Source: Linyphia triangularis
Taxonomy: Eukaryota; Arthropoda; Arachnida; Araneae; Linyphiidae
Direction: 5' to 3'
NCBI GenBank assembly: GCA_963978545.1
Contig: OZ021732.1
Location: forward strand, 45,332,059 to 45,396,058
DNA length: 64,000 nt
Below the pieces are notes generated by a model that saw only the letters and a program-made list of their open reading frames with translations, searched no databases and was not told the origin of the DNA. Positions within the stretch are counted from its first letter, which is position 1. The number at the start of each line of letters is the position of its first letter. Below, in pieces: positions 11,896 through 22,245 of this stretch. The position numbers and the translations under genes were made by a program.

Positions 11896-12249
11896 TTTAT
11901 TATATGAAATTTAGTTTCTAGCATCTTCATTTTGATTTATTCCCATTATTTACCGTTTCAGAAATCTGTTTCCGCTGTTTTGGAAATTCTCAAGAGAGTT
12001 CTGTAAGGGAAGCTGTCCAGAGCCTATTCTAACGGGCAGTCGTGGCCTAATTGGGCAGTCGTAAACTAAAAATGGGCAGTCGTCAATCCAAAATTGAGCA
12101 GTAGTAAAAAGCAATTAAAAATATATGTGAACCAATTATATTTTTATTTCTTCATCTTTATTTAATATGTCAATGTTTTTGTTATCTTATTTTTGTTAAC
12201 TTTCCGAAGTTTACCAGGTGCTTAACTTCTTGCAAAGTTATACATAATA

Positions 12250-12955
12250 TATATATTTTTTTAATTAACGTATATGTAAATTAACCATTTGGTAAAAAAA
12301 AATCACTTTTTCTTTGAATTTTTTCACGTTTTGGGACGTTCCGAGTACAAAAAAGTGGTCGTGAAAAAATGACTGTGATATAGCTCCCCAAATCAGCATA
12401 ACTCTTAAGCGTTTTGACCTACGATGTTGCACTTTTATATACGGATTGGCAGTGGCCCTGGACCTGTCATTAAGGTTTTCGTCAAAATTGCTCATGCGCA
12501 TAAGGTAGCTGCGATTAAATAATTTATCTTTAACAACAATTGCAACAAAACGGTTCTAATGATTGTGATCAAATCACTAAGGAGTTCTAAACACCCCCAA
12601 CTCCGAAAATCTCATAAAAATTCGATTAAATTGTAAAAAGTTAAACAACGAACGTCTACCATAGAGTTATATTTTTTGGGGCATTGTCCATCAACCACCA
12701 CTTTGCTGTTCCTCCTCAATTCACTTACCCAAGAGTATAAAGTAATTTTTATCTATAAAATATTAATAATAATAATAATAACAACTTTGTCAATTTCTCG
12801 GCCAATGTATTAAATATCGCTAATATGTCTAATTTTTGTTTAAATTAATGAAAATATGAAAACGAACACGGTAAATTACACCAATCTATGTCACATTTAA
12901 CAATGATCAGTATTATAGTCTAATCGAAAGTTTTGCTACGTTTTACAGTTTTAGT
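12250..12955 (-). mobile_element. Tc1/mariner-related repeat (family M, copy 2), decayed
   Basis: In reverse orientation it has the same block order as the copies at 6655 and 61421: a decayed terminal block at 12905-12955 (AATCGAAAGTTTTGCTACG), a GGAGTTGGGGGTGTTTAGA block near 12600, then TGCGCATGAGCAATTTTGACG near 12480. It extends further than the other copies, into a coding remnant (12265-12501). Confidence 0.6.
12265..12501 (-). pseudogene. possible Tc1/mariner-like transposase fragment
   Basis: A 78-codon frame reads RMSNFDENLNDRSR..., then RLRVMLIWGAISQSFFHDHF, and FVLGTSQNVKKFKEKVI. The core VM-WGAIS followed by a hydrophobic stretch and G-T is how Tc1/mariner transposases continue after their first catalytic Asp. 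The catalytic residues are not visible. The call is supported by the TA flanks of the short family member at 47138-47387. Confidence 0.4.
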
Positions 12956-13563
12956 TTTACTTTCAACTTTGATTAGATATTACATTATTAAACCAAACAA
13001 TAAGTTGCGATTCAAATTTACTTTAAATGCTTTAATGATATGGTTTTTGTAAAGCTCTTTCTTTTTAAAACATTAGCCTTATTATTATTTTTTTAATTCA
13101 GGGATATTTACTATAGAACTATAATTCTTCCCCCAACAAATTTGTTTGCTTAAAAAAAATATTCGTTCACACTTGTTAATATGCGGGTATTTCATTTGTA
13201 TGGGTCGCTTTTTATTATATTTAGTTTGTATACTTACAAACTTTTATTTTCTTGAGATATCTTAGCTTAGAGGCTTGCAGCCTAATACAGCCATGTATCC
13301 ATTTTGAAAATTTAATACGTAAACTGCAATATTAAAGAATTTACTATCATAAAAAAAGAAATTTCAAGATACATTATTGATGAAGAGAATTTTATTAACG
13401 TTTAAGAATTTGCCAACTCTAGTACAAATGTAGTCAAATTTATGTATAAATTTTCTCAAACAAAGTATATGTCAAAATTAAGTTTCTGATTATTTGCCGT
13501 CTTTAGCTATCCTCTTCATTTTGAGAATAATTGTACACTTTTACTCTCTAAATATATCTCGCA

Positions 13564-13910
13564 GGGTTTATTTTAACGAGTAGTCGTGGCTCATCTGAGC
13601 TGAGAGATGGGGTCGAAATCTCCTCTCCATTCTCCAAGCAGAGGGATTTGGCAAAAATATCGGATGTCCTCTTTTCTCCCTGACCTTGAAATAGGGGGAG
13701 GATACGAAATATATTTCACTTTAGTGTCCACTGTCAGCTGATCAGCTCCTCTTCTTCGGCTGTTTGCGGTCAAACTCCTATTGTGTGTCCTGTCCTTTGG
13801 AATTTTCTTGGGAGATGACCACTTTATTTTTAGGGGGTGGGTGACAACAGTTGTTTTGACGAAACTAGTTAGCGATTCCAAGTCCCAAGATGACAAAAAC
13901 AGCAATGAAT
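13564..13910. other. internal copy of the hAT end, then GC-richer sequence
   Basis: GTTTATTTTAACGAGTAGTCG at 13567-13587 matches the left end of the surrounding hAT element (12023-12043) with a few changes. It is followed by about 300 bp that are GC-richer than their surroundings and open in one minus-strand frame (104 codons). That frame shows no recognised domain and I do not call it a gene. Confidence 0.45.
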
Positions 13911-14069
13911 AGTTGACTAGAGGGAAGCGAAAGATGCAGTATCTTTCCTTTCAGAAGAAAGTGGATGACAGCTATTGAATGTTTGCCTTTTAAGTGTAAA
14001 TTAAATAATATTTTAATGTTTGGTATAAAAAACATTGAATTTGTATTCACGATTGTTTAATTGTCTTTT

Positions 14070-14865
14070 GCGACTTCTTAAAATTGGAGTATAGCTCTGA
14101 AATTTTCAACATAAGTAGTTTGGACCTTCTAATTGTACCCCTGACAAACAGAATGTTAAAATTTTAATTAGTTATTTTTGAATTAATTTTTCTAATTATT
14201 ATTATTATTATTATTTTTTTTACAAAGTGGCTTCAAATAGAGATACAGCTCTGAAATTTTCAACATAAGTAGTTTTAGCCATTTAATTAATCTTTTGAAA
14301 AATAGTAAGTTAAAATTTTGAATAGTTTTATTTTAAATTAATTTTTTAATTAATTAATAAGTATTTTACAAAACGATTTCTAATAGGGCTATGGCTCTGA
14401 AATTTTCCACATGGTCTTGGCCTTCTAATTGGATATAAAAAACAGAACTTTAAAATTTTATTAGTTTTTTTAATTAATTAATAAATATTTCACAAAACCA
14501 TTTCTAATAGGTCTACAGTTCTGAAATTTTCGACATAAGTAGTTTTGGCCTTCTAATTGAACTTTAAGCAAACATAATTTAAAATTTTTATTAGCTTTTT
14601 TTTATAAATTTTTTTTATCGTTAACAAATACTTCACGAAATGATTTCCATTAAAGCTATAGTATTGAAATTTTCAACATAAGTAGTTTTGAACTTCTAAT
14701 TGAACTTTTGGCAAAAAGAATGTTAAAATTATAATTTGTTTTTAATTAATTTTTTAATTGATAGTTAAATAAAATGCGACTTCTAATGGGCCAAAGAACT
14801 CTGAAAATTTCTACATAAGTAGTTTTAGTCTTCTAATATTGCTGTTCCCAAACACGTGTTAAAAT
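14070..14865 (+). repeat. six tandem repeats of about 125-155 bp
   Basis: Each unit carries CTCTGAAATTTTCAACATAA and GTAGTTTTGGCCTTCTAATTG, then TTAAAATTTTAATTAGTTTT and ATTTCACAAAACGATTTCTA. Starts are near 14097, 14251, 14397, 14521, 14664 and 14801. A single further relative lies at about 57960-58100 (ACGAAATTTTAAACAAGAGT), so the unit belongs to a dispersed satellite-like family. Confidence 0.88.
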
Positions 14866-14964
14866 ATTCTCAAAGGGGTGTTGTATTAATGGGAATTTTT
14901 TTTCCTGTTTCTCGACAAGGGAGGGGCTTTCAATACTATAAGGTTTACGCAGCAATTATTTTTT

Positions 14965-15395
14965 AGTAAGTGAAGCGAGCTTACGCTCACTCAGCAATGA
15001 ACCCTTTTAGGCTCCTTTCACACTATCCGATTTCTGTCGAACGACAAAAAAGTAGGAAGACAAAAAGTCGGGTGTTTCAAGCAATGTGTTTCAAAGCAGC
15101 CTGTTATAACACCCTACGGCTGCTAACGGCTGTCGCCGGATAATGCGAAAGGAGCAATTCACTTCTTCACGCCTCTAAAAGAATTTTTGTATCCCTACTT
15201 TTTGTCTTCTGATAGAAATCGGATAGTGTGAAAAGAGCCTTAAGCGAGCCCATGCTTGCACAGCAATGATTCTTTCAAGGAGTGAAGTATAAGCCTGTGC
15301 TTATTATAAACTTTTCAGCGAGCAAAGCGAGCTTGGTCTAACGAAGCAATGATAACCTTCCAGAGAGCGAAGCGCCAAAAACTGGGCGGGGCCAC
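14965..15395 (+). repeat. short repeats of GAGCGAAGCGAGCTT type, split by a MITE
   Basis: Units of roughly 45 bp such as AGTGAAGCGAGCTTACGCTC-ACTCAGCAATGAACCTTTT occur before 15009, after 15240 and again near 15320 and 15360. The Harbinger-like MITE lies inside the array. The same type of repeat recurs at 58610-58760. Confidence 0.7.
15010..15239. mobile_element. Harbinger-like MITE, 230 bp
   Basis: Inverted ends of nearly 50 bp start GGCTCCTTTCACACTATCCG on the left and, complemented, GGCTCTTTTCACACTATCCG on the right. TTA flanks both ends (15007-15009 and 15240-15242). A 3-bp TWA-type duplication and GGC...TTCACAC ends fit PIF/Harbinger. There is no coding capacity. Confidence 0.85.
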
Positions 15396-16312
15396 ACGCA
15401 GCTAGGTAAAAAATTACACATGGCAAAATTTCGTAGCGAAGCAAAAGGGTATTCAGCTAATAGATTTATAAATATTAATTAATTAACCTCATGAAGTAAG
15501 GTAATACAAACCTCGTTTTAAAATTTGAGTGTTACTGTTATATTCAAAGATCAATTATCGGATTTTATTGTTTCAAATTAACTTGCTGTAGGGGATGAAA
15601 GGGAGATGAGAAGTGGGGGGGGGGGGGAAGAGGGGCGATTGGACTTTTGGGCAGTCGTAAATTTTCCTTAGAATAGGCCTTGAAGCTGTCAGCGACTGGC
15701 TTATGCAAGCAAAATTTAGGAAGAATAGAAGGTAAAGAGTCTTTCCATGGTAACTTGCGTATACAGGGATGAAAGTTTTCCTCCTTTTTGGTTTTCTATG
15801 TAGCATTTCCCTTCTCTTTGTCCCTGTTTTGAGGATCCACATTTTTCTGATGTGAACCAGTTCTTCCTGCAAAAAGTATATTTTTCCTCATGTCTAAATA
15901 AAAGATTTTTCCTCTTGGCTAACCTTTCCTCGCAGATTACTTCACTAACTCCTGGGCGATTCCACGGGAGACGATTTTTGACATAAATTTTTAAATCACA
16001 GTATTTGTTTCTTTTTATTATACCAATACAAAGAGAAAGATATAAATTTAATAATAAAAAAACTTTTAAGAACTTAAGTTATTATTTGAATTTTTTGGTG
16101 CGCTCAGAAATGGTGGAACCTGAAGACTTGATGCAAACCATTCATCGACACTTGATAATTTTTCCACGAAATCGCTACTACCGGTGGTTTGAGGTTATAT
16201 TTCACTGATAAATATTGAAGTTATAACATTTGTTTATTGCCTTATATAAAAAAACTAAATATTTATTATTATTTTTCTAACAATATTAATTAAATAAGAA
16301 ACCACTGTTGGT

Positions 16313-17597
16313 CAGTTGCACCCGCGATATAAAAGAAATGAAAGTTTGGTTTTCTTAAAGAAATAAATTGGTAATTTTTTGAAACTCTGTAGAAGTAAGA
16401 AGAAATAAAAGGAAAACTTGATTCAGTCGCAATAGAAGGTATGTTGTCATTTCAATTAAAATTAACGTTGACTAAAATGAGTTGCACCCGTGATCAAAAT
16501 ATTAGAATCGCGGGTGTAACAGTTATGACTCTTACGATTACATTGTTATTTGTTATATATTTTTCATTTATTAAGTTTTTGATAACTTCATATCTTATTT
16601 TCTTATTTATAATTACTGATTCCTATTTAATAAGAGTTTATTGTTAATTTTTTACTTTTTTTGTGTAAATAGATCAAATGAAATGGCAGAACAACAGCAA
16701 AAGGAGACTGCTTCTCAAAAATATAGGCGAAAACTAAAGGAAAATCCTAAACTTCTTGCAAACCATCTCCGTCGAGAAAGGGTCGCCTTTCTCCAAAAAT
16801 TTCTTTTATATTTGTATCCCAAAAACAAATTGAAAAAGGAAAAACCATGTTAGATGATAGGTGGAAAGGACTAAAAAATATACCAGCCATTCAATCAAAA
16901 CATTTTTTTCAATTTGAGGAGGGTAAGAGCATTTGTGTTGCATGAACGTCGAAGTCTAATTTGAAAAGCAAATTAGTTTTGACAAATGCTACTAAAAAAA
17001 ACGTGGAAAAGTTACAAAAAAAGTTACGAAAAAGTTACGCGTTTCTGATGTTTACAGCGATTCTGAAGATGAACCTTAAGGCTGATAAATCGCCGACTAT
17101 TCCAAAAAAATAATTTATTTAAGTTACATAGAAAAGTGCTAATTAATGATACAGCATCTATGATCTCATATCTTTAATTTAAAGTTACATGGAAATGTTT
17201 ATATTCACTACAGTGAGACGATAATTTTACGTTGCACCCGCGACTGGATAAAAAGTGAATAATTTATAATATTTATTTCTTTTAATAATTTTATTTAAGT
17301 TAATAATTAGTTTGTTTTGTATTCTTTTAAAGAATGTAAAAATAATTTAATAAATATTCCATAAGTAAGACTTTTTTCATTCTAGCATCATGACCTTTAA
17401 TGGTGGGCCGATTTCGTTGCACCCGCGATAGCACTTTGAACCTCTCCTGAGTCTATTTATACATTTTATTAAATGTTTTTTATATTAATTTTTGTAAAAC
17501 AGATTACAATGTAATCCTGCGACTAGTCATTTCTTTAAAAAGAGTTTTTATTTTCTTAGTAAGAAGCCTTGAGTGAGTCTAAATGTTGCACCCGCGA
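16313..17597 (+). repeat. recurring motif GTTGCACCCGCGA
   Basis: The motif occurs near 16315, 16482 (with CCCGTGA), 17232, 17416 and 17584, and once in reverse near 16507 (TCGCGGGTGTAAC). Where consecutive, the spacing is 167-184 bp. Little else is conserved between copies. In a sequence this AT-rich, repeated use of a GC-rich 13-mer is unlikely to be chance. Confidence 0.7.
16684..17080 (+). pseudogene. coding remnant, basic KYRRKLKENP-type protein
   Basis: From ATG at 16684 the frame reads MAEQQQKETASQKYRRKLKE, then NPKLLANHLRRERV, and loses its frame before 16853. Another frame ends VSDVYSDSEDEP and a stop near 17079. The Q-K-Y-R-x-K-L-K-x-N-P pattern resembles short charged segments in uncharacterised proteins linked to transposons. 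A splice-acceptor-like TGTAAATAG lies just upstream (16664-16672). It may be a remnant of the host element's own gene. Function unknown. Confidence 0.4.
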
Positions 17598-17599
17598 GT

Positions 17600-18490
17600 A
17601 CGGAATCGCCCTCCTAATATTTAAAATATAATTATTATATAGTATGTGAAATTTCATTGTATCTTTAAAATTATTAAATCATCCTTCCTGCATATTTTTT
17701 TGTTAAATTTTTGTGTATTCCTTCTGCAAGCTTTTTTTAACGAATTTTTAGATTTCCTCCTTTTTGCTCTCTGATCCCTCTCATCCCTGGTTATACGAAA
17801 AATCTATTTTAAAATCAACTATAAGAATGCAATTATCGAAAACTTGTTTCAACCATTTTTACTATTTGAAGCAATAATTTTAAAATCCCTTAGTAAAAAA
17901 AATCAATTATTTTACTCTTTTGAAAGTTCACTATCCTCTTCCATCAAAGTTGTCAACTTTTAAAAAATAATTTAATAAAAAAAAAGGAAACAAACATTTT
18001 AATTGAATTTCCCATGTATGTTTCATGAAAAATGAAAAAATTTAAAAGAGCACTGATTTTCATGAAATGTATATTTCAAAAAATCTACGAATTGAATAAT
18101 TTATTAGAAACATTTAAATGGTCAGAATACATGGCATTTAAGTAGTCCACAGCTAAAATTAAATAGTTTATTTAATTTTAGAAGCAATATATTCACTTAT
18201 AGCTTTGCTTACATAAAGATACCCAACCCATAATAAATTATTATTTTAAGACATTTTTGTTAATAAAGTATTGTTTAATGCTATTTCTCTATTGTAAACT
18301 TTATTTATTTTTCAGAGAAAAAAGAAAAAGTGAAGCAGCCGACTTGCCTCTGCAAGATTAACTTGTGTGCCTGCTTTGATTTTTTTATTATTAATTTATA
18401 TGTATGTTCAAAAATAAATTTTAACTGTTGATAGTCTGATTATTGTGTTTTCTGAAATAGGATGAGCAATAAAAATGTAAAGGCCTGTTA
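17600..18490. other. AT-rich interior, nothing recognised
   Basis: No open frame, inverted ends or array was seen. Confidence 0.45.
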
Positions 18491-18493
18491 ATC

Positions 18494-18712
18494 TTTAACT
18501 GCTTTAAGCGGTCTGACAGACTTCGAGTCATTTTTTTGTGGAATGCTTTCACCCCCTAAAATATCGCATCTTTGACTTTTATATTTATTTTTCTGATACT
18601 ATGTTTCTTAAACTTTAAACCGATATTCACCAATTTATTTGGCGCAGTATGAACCATGTGTAGCTTTTGAGCCAAAAATCTCAAACCACCCAACCACAAG
18701 AAACCACGACTT
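18494..18712 (+). repeat. dispersed repeat with TTAACTGC end, copy 1
   Basis: It matches 19127-19353 over its length (shared blocks AAGCGGTCTGACAGAC, TTGTGGAATGCTTTCACCCC, ATCGCATCTTTGACTTTTAT, CCAAAAATCTCAAACCACCC). Its right end diverges (ACCACAAG against ACCGCAGCAG). Confidence 0.8.
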
Positions 18713-19126
18713 TTTCAACAAACCAGCTTGAAAAAAAAAATTCAATGCGATTTAAAGTGTATAATGCAAGTCAGGGAACCTGATATAATCTCGATGCATC
18801 TTCGGAATAATAAATTATTTTACTCAATTTTGAAGTATTTTTCAAAAGTTATGTTTGCAATTCTAATGAGTTCCATCTATAGCAAATAAAGTTGAATATC
18901 TTAATAAATTGAGTTACTTTTGGTGCCATCAAAACCTTTTATTGTAATTAAATTCCAATTGATTAAATATCTATTACAATAGCCACCAAATTTTGATAAT
19001 GTTGAGTTCGTCCATTTTTCTGATAATATTGGAACTCTCAAAATAAAATGCTTCTTTTTGACCTTAAAAATTCGACGCATTTCCTTCATAAAGTAAGAAC
19101 ATTATTTCTTATATCTACCTAATAAC

Positions 19127-19353
19127 AACCTTAAACTGCTGTAAGCGGTCTGACAGACCGCGAGTCATTTTTTGTGGAATGCTTTCACCCCCCCCCCCCC
19201 TTAAATATCGCATCTTTGACTTTTATATTTATTTTTCTGATACTTTGTTTCTTAAACTTTAAACTGATGTTCACAAATTTGTGTGGCGCAGTATGGACCA
19301 TGTGTTGCTCTTGCGCCAAAAACCTCAAACCACCCAACCGCAGCAGTTAAAGG
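19127..19353 (+). repeat. dispersed repeat with TTAACTGC end, copy 2
   Basis: The left end CCTTAAACTGCTGTAAGCGG and the right end CCGCAGCAGTTAAAGG are inverted to each other, so this is probably a MITE of about 225 bp. Near the left end is a palindrome CGGTCTGACAGACCG. A run of 13 C lies near 19188-19200 where copy 1 has only five. Confidence 0.75.
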
Positions 19354-19359
19354 TTAAAA

Positions 19360-20085
19360 TGAAAAGGTTTACCCTCTCTTTTCAGTATAAACCTTGTAAT
19401 GAAAAGGTTTACATACCCTTTTCAGTGTAAACCTTATAGCAACCTTATAATTAAAAGGTTTTCGTACCCTTTACAGTGAAAACCTTACGACAAGCTTGTT
19501 ATGAAAAGGTTTTCGCTAAACCTTGTCACAAGCTTGTCGCGACAAGGTTATGAAAAGGTTTACGCTAAACCTTGTCACAAGCTTGTCGCGACAAGGTTAT
19601 GAAAAGGTTTACGCTAAAACCTTATCACAAGCTTGTCGCGACAAGGTTATGAAAAGGTTTTCGCTAAGCCTTGTCACAAGCTTGTCGCGACAAGGTTATG
19701 AAAAGGTTTACGCTGAAAACCTTTTCGCAAGCTTGTCGCGACAAGGTTATGAAAAGGTTTTCGCTAAGCCTTGTCACAAGCTTGTCGCGACAAGGTTATG
19801 AAAAGGTTTACGCTAAAACCTTATCACAAGCTTGTCGCGACAAGGTTATGAAAAGGTTTACGCTAAGCCTTGTCACAAGCTTGTCGCGACAAGGTTATGA
19901 AAAGGTTTACGCTGAAAACCTTTTCGCAAGCTTCGTCGCGACAAGGTTACGACAAGCTTTTCAAGTGTAAACTAGGACCCTTTTTTTAGGCTTGTCACAA
20001 GGTTATACCCTTGTCGTGACAAGCTTGCGACAAGGGTGAAACCTTTTCGTTTATAGGGTTTACACAAGGTTTTGAAAAGGTTAAA
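19360..20085 (+). repeat. right subterminal array of the 11.3-kb element, 49-50-bp units
   Basis: Nine units of 49-51 bp run from about 19500 to 19950, each with CAAGCTTGTCGCGACAAGG, TTATGAAAAGGTTT and a CGCTAAACCTTGTCA-like link. Each unit contains the perfect 14-bp palindrome CTTGTCGCGACAAG (centres near 19539, 19588, 19638, 19687, 19738, 19787, 19837, 19886; the last is interrupted by one base). The unit also forms a wider stem, AACCTTGTC with GACAAGGTT. Less regular AAGGTTT/AAACCTT units flank the array. Period and palindrome suggest multiple transposase binding sites. Confidence 0.9.
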
Positions 20086-20099
20086 ATGCTATCTGGGAC

Positions 20100-22213
20100 G
20101 GATGTCGATTCCCTCTTCACTAACTTTGTCCATTTCCACATGAATCACTTCCTGGGAGGGTTTCATCAACGTCGCTTTCTTCGGTTCTCTTTCCGAGGCT
20201 GGAGAGGTACTTTTCATAGAGGTGGACTCTTTAGCATTCTCTATGACATTGTCCTCATGAGCCATAATCCGATATACACACAGCTCTTTCATGTCTAGAT
20301 CGTGCAAAGGAACTTCGCCTCTCCATGTTTGCAGCTTGCTTTTCTCAAAATTCAGCGTAATTCCATTTTACTTCAAAAAGTCTAGTCCGAGAATGCACGG
20401 ATCTAATTTCGGCAACATAAACGGTGTGCTTGTAGGTGTTAAATCCAAGGGCAATGTCCACTTCCAATTTCCCATGCACAGAGATATTACCACCGGACAC
20501 AGTTTGTAGCGAAACAGAGGGCGCTGTGTAGAGGAGTCGGCTGTTCAGACGACGAGCCACGTCCGTCCTTACGATCGTTACGTTCGCTCCCGAATCGACG
20601 ATTAGACGACATGGAGTTCCGTTGATCTCCCCCTTCACGAATAAACCCTGGTTTCCTCCTTGTCGGGATGAAACGTGGAAACGACTGATCGGGGCTTCAC
20701 ATGTTCTACATTGCAGCTCCTGCCCTGCGAGATGGCATCTTCTTAGATTCAGTTGTTGAGATTCCGTGGTAGTGTTATCCCTTTTCTTTTTCAAATCAAG
20801 GCAATTACGTCGTAGATGCCCTTCCCGTTTGCAGTGCCAGCAAATGACTCTGGTCCTTCGATCCCTGGCTCCGGGATAGCTTCTCATCATTCTATCAATT
20901 TTCCTTTCTAGTTCTCGAAGCTTACTGGTGACAAAGTCAGAATAATCCTCGGCTAATGCACCACGCACATATCGTCGGTCTTTTCCTGAAGCTAGCTGCG
21001 CGGCTTCAACTCTCATGGCGTACACGAGGGCCGACTTCAGGTTTTTGTTTTGGGATAACCTTACCGCCTGCTGCACATCGGGATCTTAAATAGCGTCGAT
21101 GAAATACTGCAGAGAAAGATCGTCTCGAACATCCGGGGGACAGTCTGGAAAAGCGAGGAGCGACAGTCTTTCTATATCCGACGCCAATTCTTGAAGAGTT
21201 TCTTTGGCCTTCTGCTGTCTCACTTTCAATTGCAGTCTGTTGTAATCCTTTAGATGCTGCTCTCCAAACCTTAACTCCAACGCACTTGCCAGCGCCACGA
21301 ATTCTCCCCGCTTCTCTTCAGGTAGTGTCTGTAAAATGTCAGCAGCTTCACCTCGAAGAGATGCTGCGAGATGGAATGCCTTCGAAGTATCGTCCCAACC
21401 ATTCGCAGAAGCAATAATTTCAAACTGCGTTTGATAAACGCGCCAAGACGACCTCCCATCAAAAGTGGCTACTTTGATGTTGGAACGCGGCGCAATGAAG
21501 GGAGTGGAAACATTATCCCATTTAGGCGTTGCAACGGTCATAGCTTCCCCCGTTTCAATTTTCCGTAGCCTTTCTTCAACAGCGTCATGAAACTTTTCCT
21601 GTTCCTCTTTCATGGTGGAAACCTTTTCTTCGATTTCATTCCTCACAGTCACAAGATCTCCTTTCATTGTAGAAACCTTTTCTCCCAAGCAGTCAACTTT
21701 CCCATTAACCGCCTCAAAACTCTCACTGATTTCTTTTCTTACTTCACTCAGAACATCTTCATTTACCGATTGTAGAACACTTGTAGTAGTCTCTATTATC
21801 GTAGATTCCACCATTGTAGCTAGTTCGGATTGCATTTCTTCTTTAATCCCAATTATAGCTGCTGATGTGGATTCTCGGCAGGTGGCGATTGCAGCGGCGA
21901 GTTCGGCATTTGTCGTTTCTTGACGGGCTTGACCAACGGCGATTGTAGCGGCGAGTTCGGCATTTGTCGTTTCTTGACGGGCTTGACCAGCGGCGATTGT
22001 AGCGGCGAGTTCGGCATTTGTCGTTTCTTGACGCTCTTGACCAGCGGCGATTGTAGCGGCGGTTGATTCTTGTCCGGCTTTTATTTCAGCAGCGGTTGAT
22101 TCTTGTCCAGCTTTTATTTCGGCGGCGGTGGTTTCCTGTTGGGCCTTCATTCCAACAATCATTTCCATCAACTGCTTCATTTGGTCTTCCATCTTTCCTC
22201 TAGTTGTCGGCAT
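20100..22213 (-). pseudogene. Gag-protease part of Ty3-type copy 1
   Basis: The frame starts at 22213 (MPTTRGKMEDQMKQLMEMIV) and encodes a long predicted coiled coil, a Gag capsid-like region, a CCHC zinc knuckle (CWHCKREGHLRRNC, about 20830) and an aspartic protease motif (LIVDSGANVTIV, about 20600). Compared with copy 2 it has a nonsense change at 21086-21088 (Gln codon to TAA after FIDAI) and a 2-base loss near 20407 that shifts the frame. The continuation is cut by the 11.3-kb insertion at 20098. The N-terminal coiled coil has three 18-residue repeats (GQARQETTNAELAATIA type) that copy 2 lacks. Confidence 0.9.
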
Positions 22214-22245
22214 TCAAAATTACGAGACCCCACTTCTGACACCAC

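Larger units (their letters stand above)
12018..15682. mobile_element. 3.7-kb non-autonomous hAT-type element
   Basis: Perfect 8-bp direct repeats AAGCTGTC flank it (12010-12017 and 15683-15690). The ends are inverted: CAGAGCCTATTCTAA on the left against CAAGGCCTATTCTAA from the right, 13 of 15 matching. An 8-bp duplication with CAnnG-like ends is the hAT signature. Next to each end is GGGCAGTCGT, three to four times on the left (12034-12105) and once on the right (about 15649). No transposase is present. The interior carries a mariner-family fragment, a tandem array and a Harbinger-like MITE. Confidence 0.85.
8759..20097. mobile_element. 11.3-kb DNA element with short inverted ends, superfamily unassigned
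   Basis: It sits inside Ty3-type copy 1 and its limits are fixed by comparison with the uninterrupted copy 2. The outermost 12 bp are perfect inverted repeats, CCCAGATAGCAT at 8759-8770 and its complement at 20086-20097. The two bases AC flank both ends (8757-8758, 20098-20099), suggesting a 2-bp target duplication. Both subterminal regions are large arrays of short repeats built on AAGGTT/AACCTT and AAGCTT (8770-9340 and 19360-20085). Such arrays are typical of CMC/EnSpm-like and some other cut-and-paste elements, where they bind transposase. No intact transposase is present; a small coding remnant is at 16684-17080. Much of the interior is other transposons. Confidence 0.8.

Noticed and set aside
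13591..13905. 104-codon minus-strand frame in a GC-richer patch
   Set aside because: No recognisable domain, and it lies inside a transposon patchwork.
15573..15872. 99-codon minus-strand frame
   Set aside because: It overlaps the right end of the hAT element and a G-run (15617-15628); low-complexity proline run and no domain.
19500..19950. CRISPR-like array
   Set aside because: Units are head-to-tail without unique spacers, and the window is eukaryotic.
19523..19970. Open frames reading SQACRDKVMKRF again and again
   Set aside because: They are translations of the 49-50-bp array. The unit length is not a multiple of three, so the frame drifts, and no start or gene context exists.
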